64,000 bases of DNA from an uncultured Verrucomicrobiota bacterium (GTDB lineage: Bacteria > Verrucomicrobiota > Verrucomicrobiia > Opitutales > Intestinicryptomonadaceae): the NCBI GenBank assembly GCA_949293415.1, contig CASFDK010000044.1, positions 1 to 64,000 on the forward strand, in the 5' to 3' direction. The position numbers and the translations under genes are program-made. Below, one piece after another: positions 16,970-26,059 of this stretch. The notes under the pieces were generated by a model, which saw nothing but the letters and a program-made list of their open reading frames with translations, did not search any database and was not told the origin of the DNA. Each line of letters starts with the position of its first letter. Position 1 is the first letter of the stretch.

Positions 16970-19159
16970 TCAAAACAACTCGCCCTGAAGCTGCGCTTCG
17001 CCGCCCGCCAAATCGGAGAAATGCTTCCGCCAGTCGTCGATTTTCGCCGAATAGTATTGCGCGTCGTAGGGCGCGGATTGCGGGTCGTAGGCGGAAACGG
17101 GACGGGCTTTTTTCCAGTCGGCATCGCGCGGATTCGCTCCGCGCGCGATGTAGTAGAGTACTTTGTCGCCCGCTTCGGGTCTCGGATTCATCAGCAGGGC
17201 AGCCTCGAGCGCGGCGCGTCTGCCCCGTCCCGTCTTGGCAATGTCCGCCTCGTACTGCGCGGGAGACTTGCTTATGTACTCGCCTTTCGCCAAGTCCTCA
17301 ATCGGCGTTTTACCCGAGAGAATCGACTCTTTTACGCGGTCTATTTCCAGCGGCACTTGGTCGTCGCGCCCCAACAGCAGGTCGGCGACCATCGTTTCTG
17401 TGAGCTTGCGCAGGTACGGCTCGGTCGCCCTGTTGCGGAACGCGGAACCCCGCAGGGTGATTTTCCCGTTCTCCAGAAGCGCGTAGTTTTTCGCCTTGTA
17501 GCAGAGCATTGCCTCGAACTTTCCGTCGAAGTCCAAATCGACCCCCTGCGGCAAAACGGACGAAGCCTTCGCCAAAAGCTCGAGCGGTTTTTCGAAATAT
17601 TTTTCGCTCGAAAGGTAGATGCCGTCGGTATCGGCTTCGAGAACCACACAGCCCTCGGCTGCAAAAAAGTCGATAAGTTTTACGAGCAAATCGCGCCCCG
17701 CGGAGGTTATCTCGGACGCGAGCGAAGCGTCTCCGAAAGTTGCGGTGGAAAGCCCGAGATAGCCGTAAAACGAATTTATGAGAATCTTGTAGCTTTTCTG
17801 GCGCGCATCATACTCTCTGCGCAGCGATTGGTCGTCGGTCTCGCGGGCGAGCTTTTTGTATTCGAGTCTGTATTCGCGCAGCTTGCGCAGCTCGTCCAAG
17901 AACACGCCCAGATAGTCGTTGCGCGGGCATTTGCCTATGACGAGCATCAAACTGGGATACAGCGAAGCCACGTCGTAGTGCAGCACGTTTTTGAATACGC
18001 CCGTCGCGAAGGATTCCGACAGCGCGCCCTCGATATATTCGCCCCGAGCGGGAAGCGGCAACGCCGCGCGCGAACGCAGATATTTTTCCAGAAAAACGCT
18101 CTCCACTTTCATTCCGCTTCCGCGCAGCAGACACTCCTGCAGCGTCATCGGGAAATTGCCGACCTGCGCGACATAGGTGGGCAAAAGCTTTTCGGCAAGC
18201 CCCGCCGTCTCGCGCAAATCGTCCGAGAGATAGGCGCGGAAAGTCTTGCGGTCGGTTTCGAACATATCGCCGATTTTGTCGCCCCCGATGTACGTGCGCG
18301 TCGAAGGATCGCTGATTCCGAAGTGTATCGCCGATTCCTTGAGCGTGTAAGAAAGCATTTCGCGCGCGCCGATGTCGTAGAGCTGCACGAGTATGAGCGT
18401 ATCGACAACCGTGCGCCCCGCGATATCGCAACGCGTGTAGGCGAAGGTGCGTTCGGCTATCGTAAGACGGCTCTTGCGGAACGAGACGCTACCGTCGAAA
18501 CGCCCCCACGACATCGGAACTTTCAGACGCTTCGAACGCTCTGCGATATACGGCAGGTCGAATTTGAATATATTGTGTCCCTCTATTGTGTCGGGATTGC
18601 GGGCGAGAATTTCGGCGCGGAGTTTTTCGAGAAGTTCGCGCTCGGCATTGTCGGTGAAATCGGCTATCTCGATTATCTTTTCGCCGCCGATTCCCGAAAG
18701 CCCCACGGCGATTATCCTGTCGCCCGCGTGCTTTGCCGACGGAAAGCCTCTGCCGTCGGCGCAGTATACTTCGATATCGAGCTGCAGACGGCGCAGTTTG
18801 TGAAACGGCATTCCAGCAAACATACGCCCGCCCGTCTCGCAAAGATACTGGTTTTCGATACTCGAAATTCTGTCGGCGGGCAGCGACTTGTCTCGCAACT
18901 TGAAGTACCTGTCCATATCGTCGGCGTTCTCGAAAAACGCGGCGGTATCGAGCGGAGTATGCGGAACGCCGCCTTCGGGTTTTTTAAGCGGCACGAAATT
19001 CGCCCAATCGCACCGCGCATCGGAGCACGTCCAGAGAAACGGGTTGAACTTCACCGAGGTTTCGCGGCGCGCTCCCGAACCGTCGTCGAGACAGAGCAGA
19101 ATGCCGCCGCCCGAACTCTTGATTCCGCATATCGATTCCCTAAATTCGTCGTTTGCCAT
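16970..19159 (-). CDS. Family B DNA polymerase with 3'-5' exonuclease
   Basis: 729 aa. Exonuclease motifs are Exo I DIEVY (D128, E130), Exo II GHNIFKFDLPYI (D201) and Exo III Y310xxxD314. Polymerase motifs are A (DVASLYPSL, D396), B (KILINSFYGYLG, about 458-469) and C (EADTDG, D510 and D512). All catalytic residues are kept, so both activities are expected. It is shorter than E. coli Pol II (783 aa) and lies alone, divergent from adk with a 60-bp gap. The role may be repair or translesion synthesis; that is inference. Confidence 0.9.
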   Translation of the reverse strand: MANDEFRESICGIKSSGGGILLCLDDGSGARRETSVKFNPFLWTCSDARCDWANFVPLKKPEGGVPHTPLDTAAFFENADDMDRYFKLRDKSLPADRISSIENQYLCETGGRMFAGMPFHKLRRLQLDIEVYCADGRGFPSAKHAGDRIIAVGLSGIGGEKIIEIADFTDNAERELLEKLRAEILARNPDTIEGHNIFKFDLPYIAERSKRLKVPMSWGRFDGSVSFRKSRLTIAERTFAYTRCDIAGRTVVDTLILVQLYDIGAREMLSYTLKESAIHFGISDPSTRTYIGGDKIGDMFETDRKTFRAYLSDDLRETAGLAEKLLPTYVAQVGNFPMTLQECLLRGSGMKVESVFLEKYLRSRAALPLPARGEYIEGALSESFATGVFKNVLHYDVASLYPSLMLVIGKCPRNDYLGVFLDELRKLREYRLEYKKLARETDDQSLRREYDARQKSYKILINSFYGYLGLSTATFGDASLASEITSAGRDLLVKLIDFFAAEGCVVLEADTDGIYLSSEKYFEKPLELLAKASSVLPQGVDLDFDGKFEAMLCYKAKNYALLENGKITLRGSAFRNRATEPYLRKLTETMVADLLLGRDDQVPLEIDRVKESILSGKTPIEDLAKGEYISKSPAQYEADIAKTGRGRRAALEAALLMNPRPEAGDKVLYYIARGANPRDADWKKARPVSAYDPQSAPYDAQYYSAKIDDWRKHFSDLAGGEAQLQGELF

Positions 19160-19219
19160 GGAAAAATGCTTGCCGATTTCGCGATTATTTTCAAACTTAT
19201 AATCTTATTTTCACGAAAA

Positions 19220-19888
19220 ATGAAGAAAGCAAATCTGATAATGTTGGGCGCACCGGGAAGCGGCAAGGGAACGCGCGCGGTCGCCATTTGCGAAGTTATG
19301 GATATTGTGCAGGTCGCCACGGGAGACCTCTTCCGCAATAACCTCAAAAACGGCACGCCGCTCGGACAGCTCGCCAAGTCGTATATGGACAAGGGCGAAC
19401 TCGTGCCCGACGACGTAACCGCGGCAATGGTCAAAGACCGTCTGTCGCAGCCCGACACAGAAAAGGGTTTCGTTCTCGACGGTTTCCCCCGCACAATCAA
19501 ACAGGCGGAAATGCTCGACAAAATGCTCGCCGAGCTCGGGCGCGAAATCACGGCGGTCGTCTACCTCGACGTTCCCGACGAGGAAATCGTAAGGAGAATT
19601 TCGGGCAGAATGATATGCGAAAAGTGCCAAGCCCCCTACCACAAGGTCTTCACGCCCCCGAAAGTCGAAGGCGTATGCGACAAGTGCGGCGGCAGGCTCT
19701 ACACGCGCGACGACGACAAGCCCGAAACCGTCAAGAAACGCCTCGAAGTCTTCCGCAGCACGACACTGCCGCTGGTCGATTTCTATTCGAAAAAAGGTCT
19801 GATTGTTCCGATTCCCCCCGAACTTTCGAAGGCGGGCGCAATCGCCGATATGACCGACCTCTGCCGCAATCTCGGACTCCTCAAATAA
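19220..19888 (+). CDS. adk: Adenylate kinase with zinc-binding LID
   Basis: 222 aa. The P-loop GAPGSGKGT is at 10-18, DGFPRT at 87-92 and the LID zinc ligands at C133, C136, C153 and C156. It interconverts AMP plus ATP with two ADP. I chose the ATG at 19220; the frame stays open far upstream, but only as the antisense of the polymerase gene. ymdB follows after 3 nt. Confidence 0.95.
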   Translation: MKKANLIMLGAPGSGKGTRAVAICEVMDIVQVATGDLFRNNLKNGTPLGQLAKSYMDKGELVPDDVTAAMVKDRLSQPDTEKGFVLDGFPRTIKQAEMLDKMLAELGREITAVVYLDVPDEEIVRRISGRMICEKCQAPYHKVFTPPKVEGVCDKCGGRLYTRDDDKPETVKKRLEVFRSTTLPLVDFYSKKGLIVPIPPELSKAGAIADMTDLCRNLGLLK

Positions 19889-19891
19889 GAG

Positions 19892-20788
19892 ATGCGGATT
19901 TTCTTCATAGGCGACATCGTCGGCAAACCGGGGCGCAAAATCGTCGCGGAGAACCTGCCGTCGATAAGGGAGAAGCTGAACGCGGATTTCGTCGTGGCAA
20001 ACGGCGAAAACTCCGCGGGCGGCAACGGCATAACAAAAAATATGGCAGAGGAACTCTTCCGTGCGGGAATCGACGCGCTCACACTCGGCGACCACATCTG
20101 GGACCAACGCTGTTTCGAGGGCGAAATAGACTCGCTCGAAAACCTGTGCCGTCCCGCAAATATCCCGCGCGACAACCCCGGGCGCGAGTTCGCGGTTGTC
20201 GAAAGAAACGGAATGAAACTGGGCGTGTTCTGCCTGCTCGGTCAAACGCTTATGAAGATAAAGTCGGACTGCCCGTTCGCGGCGGCATCGCGGGTCGTAG
20301 ACGAACTCGCGCCGCTGTGCGACGCGGTGATGCTCGATTTCCACGCCGAAACATCGTCCGAAAAGGTCTCGATGGGCTGGCATATGGACGGCAAGATTCA
20401 GGCTCTTGTCGGCACGCATACGCACATCCCCACAAACGACGCGCGCATTCTCCCTCAGGGGCTGGCATTCCTTTCGGACGCGGGAATGACGGGTCCGTGG
20501 AACTCGTGTCTGGGCAGAAAGTGGGAGCCGATTCTGCAAAAATTCATCGACGGCCGCCCGCGCCACTTCATTATGGCGGAGGGCGACAACCGAATCTGCG
20601 CGGTGCTGATAGACATCGACACGCAGACAAAACGAGCCGTAAATATAGAACCGTTCATCTACCCGCCCTTCCCCAACACCGCCGAACTCTGGCAAAAGGC
20701 GAGGGAAGAGGAAGAGGCGCAACGGCAGGCAAAACTTGCGGCCGAAGCCGCAGAAGCCGAGGCGGGCGCGGAAACAAAAAGCGAATAA
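19892..20788 (+). CDS. ymdB: YmdB-family metallophosphoesterase
   Basis: 298 aa. The N-terminus MRIFFIGDIVGKPGR carries the first metal ligands, followed by ANGENSAGGNGI, TLGDHIWD and VGTHTHIPTND. These are typical of the YmdB/TIGR00282 family, whose B. subtilis member hydrolyses 2',3'-cAMP and shapes development. The last 35 residues are a Glu/Ala-rich helix that most members lack. The gene is 3 nt after adk and ends before a strong terminator. Confidence 0.88.
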   Translation: MRIFFIGDIVGKPGRKIVAENLPSIREKLNADFVVANGENSAGGNGITKNMAEELFRAGIDALTLGDHIWDQRCFEGEIDSLENLCRPANIPRDNPGREFAVVERNGMKLGVFCLLGQTLMKIKSDCPFAAASRVVDELAPLCDAVMLDFHAETSSEKVSMGWHMDGKIQALVGTHTHIPTNDARILPQGLAFLSDAGMTGPWNSCLGRKWEPILQKFIDGRPRHFIMAEGDNRICAVLIDIDTQTKRAVNIEPFIYPPFPNTAELWQKAREEEEAQRQAKLAAEAAEAEAGAETKSE

Positions 20789-20823
20789 TCGAAACGTTTG
20801 CGGAATAAAATTCCGTACCCTAA

Positions 20824-20860
20824 CAAAAAGCGCGACTATAAGTCGCGCTTTTTGTTTTTT
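20824..20860. terminator. Bidirectional terminator
   Basis: GCGCGACT (20830-20837), loop ATA, AGTCGCGC (20841-20848), with AAAAA before and TTTTTGTTTTTT after. It lies between ymdB and the convergent helicase gene. Confidence 0.9.
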
Positions 20861-20881
20861 ATAAAAAAATAACGCCGCAAG

Positions 20882-22381
20882 CTACCTGTTGCGTTTGCGG
20901 TGCTTCTTTGTTTCCTCAACCAGAATCGGCTCGTTGCGGTACGGGAAACCTTCAAGCTTTCTGCGCTCGATTTTCGCGTTTATGAAATCTTCGATGCGGC
21001 GCAGGAACATCGTTTCGTCCGACGAGTACAAGGTAATCGCCGTGCCGTCCTTGTTCGCCCTGCCCGTTCTGCCGATGCGGTGAACATAGTCTTCGGCGTG
21101 TTCGGGCACGTTGTAGTTTATTACATACTGAACGTCGTTGATGTCCAAACCGCGCGAGGCGATGTCGGTGGCGACGAGAATGTTTGTCTTGCGTTCCTTG
21201 AAGTCGGAAAGTGCTTTGTCGCGCTCGCGCTGCGTGCGGTCGGAATGGAGAATGGAAACCTTGTAGTCGTGCCCGATGAGCCATTCGCCGATTCTGTCGG
21301 CGTCAATCCTCGTACGGGTGAATACAATCAGGGAGTCGAACGTTATCGACTTCAGATATTCTATCAGCAGGTCGTATTTCTGGATTCCGTCCACGGGGTA
21401 CACGAAGTGTTCGATTGTATCCGCGGGACTATTCTGGACAATGCCGGTGTCGAGCCGCTGCGGATCGCTCAACGCCCACTTCGAAAGGCGCATAACCGCG
21501 TCGGGCATCGTCGCCGAGAAGAAGAGGGTCTGGCGTTCCTTGGGGCAGTATCTGATGATGTTGGAAACGTCTTCTATAAAGCCCATATCGAACATTCTGT
21601 CGACCTCGTCGAGCACGAGCCACTTTATTTTTTTGAGCGATATCGCGCGCTGGCGGTTGAGGTCGAGCAAGCGTCCTGGGGTTGCCACAACGACATCCAC
21701 GCCGCTTTTGAGCGCGGCGATCTGCCGCTCCATCGATACGCCGCCCTGAACGAGAAGCGTTTCAATCGGCGAGTATTTCGAGAAATTGCCGAACGCCTCC
21801 GCAGTCTGCGAAGCAAGCTCGCGCGTGGGACTGAGCACCAGAACGCGCGGTTCGAACTGCGGTCTGCCGAGCATATCGATAATCGGTAACGAGAATGCCG
21901 CCGTCTTGCCCGTGCCCGTCTGCGCCGTACCTATCACGTCCGCGCCCGAAAGGACAATCGGAATCGCCTTGCTCTGAATGGGGGTGGGAGCGGAGTAGCC
22001 CATATCCTTTACGGCGGCGAGCACCGCGGGCGACAACCCGAGCGAGGCAAATTCGGGAAGGGCGGCGAAAAGCTCGGCAGAATCGGGGAGCGCGGGAACC
22101 GGCTTGGGCGCGCGAGGCTTTGCGGCAACCGCCTGTACGTCTATTTCGCCCGAACGCTTCGAGCGGTCTCCGCGTCCGCGGGCGTTTCCGCGACCGCGAG
22201 ATTGGCGGTTTTCCGAAGGTTGTTCCTCACGCTGTCTGCGTTTTGAATTGGATGCGTTTTCGGAAGGTCTGCCCTTTTTGCCCCTACGCTGCGCATCTCC
22301 GTTTTTGCGGGGCTTTCCGTTTTTCTTGGGCTCGGAGAAAAGGCTCTTTCCGAGCGATACGATTTTCTTAAACAAATTCAT
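20882..22381 (-). CDS. DEAD-box RNA helicase, RhlE-like, with basic N-terminal extension
   Basis: 499 aa from the ATG at 22381. Residues 18-95 form a Lys/Arg/Gly-rich low-complexity tail with RG repeats (GRGNARGRGDR). The helicase core follows: Q-motif near 132-136, Walker A AQTGTGKT (153-160), PTRELA, TPGRL, motif II DEVD (258-261) in place of DEAD, SAT (289-291) and HRIGRTGR near the end. Basic tails in this family are usually C-terminal, so the N-terminal position is notable. A longer upstream open frame lacks coding character. The likely role is ribosome assembly or RNA turnover. Confidence 0.88.
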   Translation of the reverse strand: MNLFKKIVSLGKSLFSEPKKNGKPRKNGDAQRRGKKGRPSENASNSKRRQREEQPSENRQSRGRGNARGRGDRSKRSGEIDVQAVAAKPRAPKPVPALPDSAELFAALPEFASLGLSPAVLAAVKDMGYSAPTPIQSKAIPIVLSGADVIGTAQTGTGKTAAFSLPIIDMLGRPQFEPRVLVLSPTRELASQTAEAFGNFSKYSPIETLLVQGGVSMERQIAALKSGVDVVVATPGRLLDLNRQRAISLKKIKWLVLDEVDRMFDMGFIEDVSNIIRYCPKERQTLFFSATMPDAVMRLSKWALSDPQRLDTGIVQNSPADTIEHFVYPVDGIQKYDLLIEYLKSITFDSLIVFTRTRIDADRIGEWLIGHDYKVSILHSDRTQRERDKALSDFKERKTNILVATDIASRGLDINDVQYVINYNVPEHAEDYVHRIGRTGRANKDGTAITLYSSDETMFLRRIEDFINAKIERRKLEGFPYRNEPILVEETKKHRKRNR

Positions 22382-22529
22382 AACAAAGCGGACGATAAAA
22401 TCAAAGACCGCCCCGCGCTTCAAGCTATTTCTTCGCCGATAAAATGCGTTTTTTTGGGGGAACAAAGAGCGAAAATTGCTGTTTAATTGGTTGACAGAAT
22501 CAATATCGAAAATAGGATTTCGGTTTTCT

Positions 22530-24182
22530 ATGAAGAATTTTATTACACCTCTATTCCTTGCGCTTTCCCTTGTTGCCCCCGCGTTCGCACAGGAAATCCC
22601 CGAAGATCTCAAGGCGAAACTCGAAGCGAAATCGGCGCAAATCAACGCCAACAATCCCGCGAAAATCAAGTCGTGGGTCAAGAAACAGACGGAAGCCTGG
22701 GAGACCATCCAGAATATGGCGTTCTCGGCGGACGACAACGATGTAAAACTCATAAAGACCCTTGCCGAGAAAAAATTCCCGCTCGACTACGTTGCACAGG
22801 AACCGTACATCGGCGAGCAGGCAGCAGCCGCTTCGGGGCTTGCCGACTTCAAAACGCAGCTCGGCTCTGCGGCATACAATGCGCTGAGAAACAAATTCAC
22901 CCAGTCGGGCAATACAGACCTCAATACATTTGTCGAGCTGCTGCAGACGGAGTCCGCGGCGAAGATGGAGATAGACTCTATGACGACCGACAAAATGCGT
23001 CCCAGAACTTTCGCGTTAATCAAGCGCGTCGCGGCGGAGGAATTCCCCGGCAATTTCGTCGAACAGCTTTCAACCATCAAGGAAATACTCTCCGGCAAAC
23101 CGCATGAAGCGCAGGCGGCGGACGGCGGCGAACGGTCTGCCGAGCACGAAGCCGCAAAACGTCCCGCGACGATGAGCGAGCTTGAAAAGATAATCAAACA
23201 ACGCTTCGTAGACCAAACCTATATGACCGACGGCGATACCCGCGCTGCGGTTATGCTCGCCGAAATGCAGGGCAGACAGGTTGCGTTCATCCCGTTCAAC
23301 AGCTATACCCCCGGGGTTACGCTCTCGAACGCAAGGGGCGAGCCGCTCGAATACAACGAAAACGATGTGTACGTATCCAAGCGTCTGCCGCTCGTGCTCG
23401 TATTTCCCAAGGGAGTGCCCGAAAACGCGAAAAACGCGGCGTTCATAAACGACAAGCAATACCGCGACTTGGTAGGCAGCACGCTGTTCGTGGTCGGCTA
23501 CCTCAAGCAGAATCTGACTTCTTTCCCCGTCAGAATCAATTCGATAAACGAAAAGTACGTTCTGCTGAACGTGCGTCTGCCCGTAAACTATTGCGAAGGC
23601 ACGCTCGTGCTCGACCCGAAAACGCAGGACACCGTCGCCGTGGTTATGCCCGCAACGCCGAAGGTTCGTAAAATCAACTGGATGCAGCGTTCGGAAGTCA
23701 ACCGCCTCACGCGCGAGCTCGAGCAAAATGCACTGCTTCTCGAAGCGCGCCGCCTCGACAACTTCGGAAAGTGGGAAAAGTTCTCCGCCGACAAGTTCAT
23801 CGAACAGCGTATGAACCTCGACAGGGCAAAAGCGGTTTCAGCCGACTTCGTAAAACTCTTCACAATTACCCAGCTTTCCGACTCGGAAAACTCGCCCGTC
23901 ATCGGCGCGATAGTCAAAAAGCACATCAACACCCTCAAGAAAAAGATGGAAAAGTCGTCGTTCGAACGCGCCTACAAGAGCTATATGCTCGACTTGGCGA
24001 ACCTTCTCAAAGCCGAACTGCGCGAGCTCAAAAGCATCGACTTCTATTCGGGCTTCGAAGGCGAGGCGAACAAATACATCGAAGTTCTCGAACAGGTGCT
24101 GAAAACGCTCGACACCGCATCGAAAAGCCAAGCATATCTGACGCTCGTACAGGAAGACGTAAAACAGCGTCAGGGCTTCTAA
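22530..24182 (+). CDS. Secreted protein of unknown function, 550 aa
   Basis: The ATG at 22530 gives a clean signal peptide (MKNFITPLFLALSLVAPAFA, cleavage before QE). The mature protein is helical and charged at both ends. A middle beta-rich part (about 235-390) contains 'KRLPLVLVFPKG' and 'DTVAVVMPATP'. The motif 'RFVDQTYMTDGDTRAAVMLAEMQ' is unfamiliar to me. It stands alone, transcribed away from the helicase gene, and ends before a terminator. It is likely periplasmic; I do not recognise a family. Confidence 0.75.
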   Translation: MKNFITPLFLALSLVAPAFAQEIPEDLKAKLEAKSAQINANNPAKIKSWVKKQTEAWETIQNMAFSADDNDVKLIKTLAEKKFPLDYVAQEPYIGEQAAAASGLADFKTQLGSAAYNALRNKFTQSGNTDLNTFVELLQTESAAKMEIDSMTTDKMRPRTFALIKRVAAEEFPGNFVEQLSTIKEILSGKPHEAQAADGGERSAEHEAAKRPATMSELEKIIKQRFVDQTYMTDGDTRAAVMLAEMQGRQVAFIPFNSYTPGVTLSNARGEPLEYNENDVYVSKRLPLVLVFPKGVPENAKNAAFINDKQYRDLVGSTLFVVGYLKQNLTSFPVRINSINEKYVLLNVRLPVNYCEGTLVLDPKTQDTVAVVMPATPKVRKINWMQRSEVNRLTRELEQNALLLEARRLDNFGKWEKFSADKFIEQRMNLDRAKAVSADFVKLFTITQLSDSENSPVIGAIVKKHINTLKKKMEKSSFERAYKSYMLDLANLLKAELRELKSIDFYSGFEGEANKYIEVLEQVLKTLDTASKSQAYLTLVQEDVKQRQGF

Positions 24183-24200
24183 ACGGAGTTTTAACCGACG

Positions 24201-24240
24201 AAAAAACGCTCCAATCGGTTCGCGGTTGCGGGCGTTTTTT
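24201..24240. terminator. Terminator between convergent genes
   Basis: AAAAAACGC (24201-24209) and GCGTTTTTT (24232-24240) flank an irregular GC-rich loop. It serves the secreted protein gene on the plus strand and thiL on the minus strand. Confidence 0.6.
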
Positions 24241-24269
24241 GTGTCTTGAAATGCGGAACGTTCGGAGTG

Positions 24270-25247
24270 TCAACGCGCCGCGTAGTGGTCGAAGCCGCCC
24301 GATTTGAAAACTTCGCGCAAACCGCCCGAAACGAGCACAAGAGCACCCTCTTCGCACGCTCCGCGGGGCTTGGTTATTCGTCCGATTTCATGCGCCGAAT
24401 ACCCGAACGCATCTTCGTAGCGGCGCAAAAATTCGTCGAACTGCCCGCGCGTGCCGCGATAGGCAAAAACAAGCTCGTAGTCCTCGCCGTCGCACAACGC
24501 TTGGCGGACTGACGCGCATTTTCCGCCGAACTTGCGGAGCGGCAGATCTTCGGTTGAAATTTCGGCGCAGGAATGCGGCGGCAAAAGACACTTGAGGTCT
24601 GAAGCCAAACCGTCGCTTATGTCCATACACGCCGAAACGGCACTGTCGGCGGCGAGAAAACGCCCCTCGTTCAGACGCGGCTCGAAAGTCAAATGATGGC
24701 CGCTTTCGAACGACGCGCCGAGCTCGCCCGTCGTACAAATGTAGTCGCCAATCTCCGTGCCCGTGCGTAAAAGCGGACGCGCACCGCTCTGCCCCAAAAG
24801 CGTCAAATGCGTGGAAAAGAAGTCGCCGCCGACGGAAGCGAAATCGCCGCCGATTATTTTTACGCCGTAGCGTTCCGCCGCCCGCCCCATACCGCGGCAA
24901 AAGCCGTCGAGCCACCCGAGCGACACGTTCGGCGAACATATCGAACTCGCAAGCGCGGCAAAGGGTGTTGCGCCCATCGCGGCGATGTCGCTTGCGTTGC
25001 GCTTTACGAGCTTTTCGCCCGCCATTTCGGGCGGGGTGTCGGGCGAAAAGTGCCGCCCCAGTATCACCGCATCGCTCGTTATGAAGACGTTTTCGGAGAG
25101 GGCGCGCGAGCGGATGAGCGCGCAGTCGTCGCCCGCGCCAAACGGCGGCGGGAGCGCGGCGGAAGAGCCGAAGTTTTTGCAAACCCGCGCAATGAGAGCC
25201 TTTTCGCCAAGCTCCGAAACAGTGCCGACTTTCGCAAACGGATTCAT
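24270..25247 (-). CDS. thiL: Thiamine-monophosphate kinase
   Basis: 325 aa from the ATG at 25247, which overlaps the stop of the CPBP gene by 4 nt. It phosphorylates thiamine-P to thiamine-PP. Family marks are GAGDDCALI near 42-50, VKRNASDIAAMGATPFAAL, IIGGDFASVGG, SACMDISDGLASDL and CDGEDYELVF. It is the last gene of the pyrB-pyrC-CPBP-thiL chain. The adjacent gene is not a thiamine gene, so the link is operon economy rather than pathway. Confidence 0.92.
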   Translation of the reverse strand: MNPFAKVGTVSELGEKALIARVCKNFGSSAALPPPFGAGDDCALIRSRALSENVFITSDAVILGRHFSPDTPPEMAGEKLVKRNASDIAAMGATPFAALASSICSPNVSLGWLDGFCRGMGRAAERYGVKIIGGDFASVGGDFFSTHLTLLGQSGARPLLRTGTEIGDYICTTGELGASFESGHHLTFEPRLNEGRFLAADSAVSACMDISDGLASDLKCLLPPHSCAEISTEDLPLRKFGGKCASVRQALCDGEDYELVFAYRGTRGQFDEFLRRYEDAFGYSAHEIGRITKPRGACEEGALVLVSGGLREVFKSGGFDHYAAR

Positions 25248-26059
25248 AGCGCAGACAACATCGCAACGTTGACCAAATTGAAAAGCGAATGCGCAACCAC
25301 CGGCGAGACAATCGAATTCGTGCGCTCGTAGGCGCAGACGAGAACCAGCCCCATTAGGAAAATCGGCAATGCCGCGTACGCGCTTGCGTGGATTAGCGAA
25401 AAGAGGAACGAAACCGCCGCCGCCGCCGCAACCGTCGCCGTCTTGCGCCCGAGAACGTTCGCGCATTCGGGAGAACCGCCGCAGAGCACGGTCAAAAACG
25501 CCCCCTTGAACACGGGATAAAGCAAACCGCGGAAAAACAGCTCTTCGGCAATCGGCGCAAACAAGACAATCGAAAGACAGGCAAACGCCTTCGGGAAAAA
25601 TCCGTCAAGCTCCATAAACATCGAAACAACATCCTGCCGCGCAATCTCCCCGCCGAAAACCGCCTTGTAGAAAAGCGCAACCCCCGCCCCCGCAAGCAGA
25701 ATCGAAAGGGTCGGCACGAAGTAGAGAACGCCGTTTTTCAACGCCGAGAAATCGGGCTTGAAATTTATCCGAACCCCCGCGTGGCGCGAGAACAGCACGA
25801 CCGCACCGGCGGTCAAAAGCTGCAATGCGACGGTCGGCAGATACACCCGCGCGACATCGCCTCCGAAGCCCGAACAGAACTTTGAAAGCGACATTCCCGC
25901 CAACGCGATTGCCGCAATCAAAAACATCAAAAACAGCGTATTGAAGGAATCCAAAAAAGACGGAGACACGCCCGCCGCCGTCCTTTCGGTGCGTACCGCC
26001 ACCGCCGCCACGACAGCCAGTGTTGCGGCTACCAAAAGCGATGCGAAAACAACCGCCAT
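25244..26059 (-). CDS. CPBP family intramembrane metalloprotease
   Basis: 271 aa with about seven or eight hydrophobic segments. The CPBP/Abi active-site motifs are present: E172-E173-xxx-R177 (EELFFRGLLYP), H224 (FSLIHASAY) and H257 (VVAHSLFNLVN). The start at 26059 overlaps the pyrC stop by one base (TGATG), favouring it over the upstream in-frame start. Some relatives process CAAX proteins or bacteriocins; no such substrate is visible here. Confidence 0.85.
   Translation of the reverse strand: MAVVFASLLVAATLAVVAAVAVRTERTAAGVSPSFLDSFNTLFLMFLIAAIALAGMSLSKFCSGFGGDVARVYLPTVALQLLTAGAVVLFSRHAGVRINFKPDFSALKNGVLYFVPTLSILLAGAGVALFYKAVFGGEIARQDVVSMFMELDGFFPKAFACLSIVLFAPIAEELFFRGLLYPVFKGAFLTVLCGGSPECANVLGRKTATVAAAAAVSFLFSLIHASAYAALPIFLMGLVLVCAYERTNSIVSPVVAHSLFNLVNVAMLSAL

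Noticed and set aside
17021-19888. 955-codon plus-strand open frame antisense to the polymerase and running into adk
   Set aside because: The upstream 730 codons are the complement of a well-supported polymerase gene. Long antisense frames recur throughout this GC-biased genome, and family similarity begins only at 19220.
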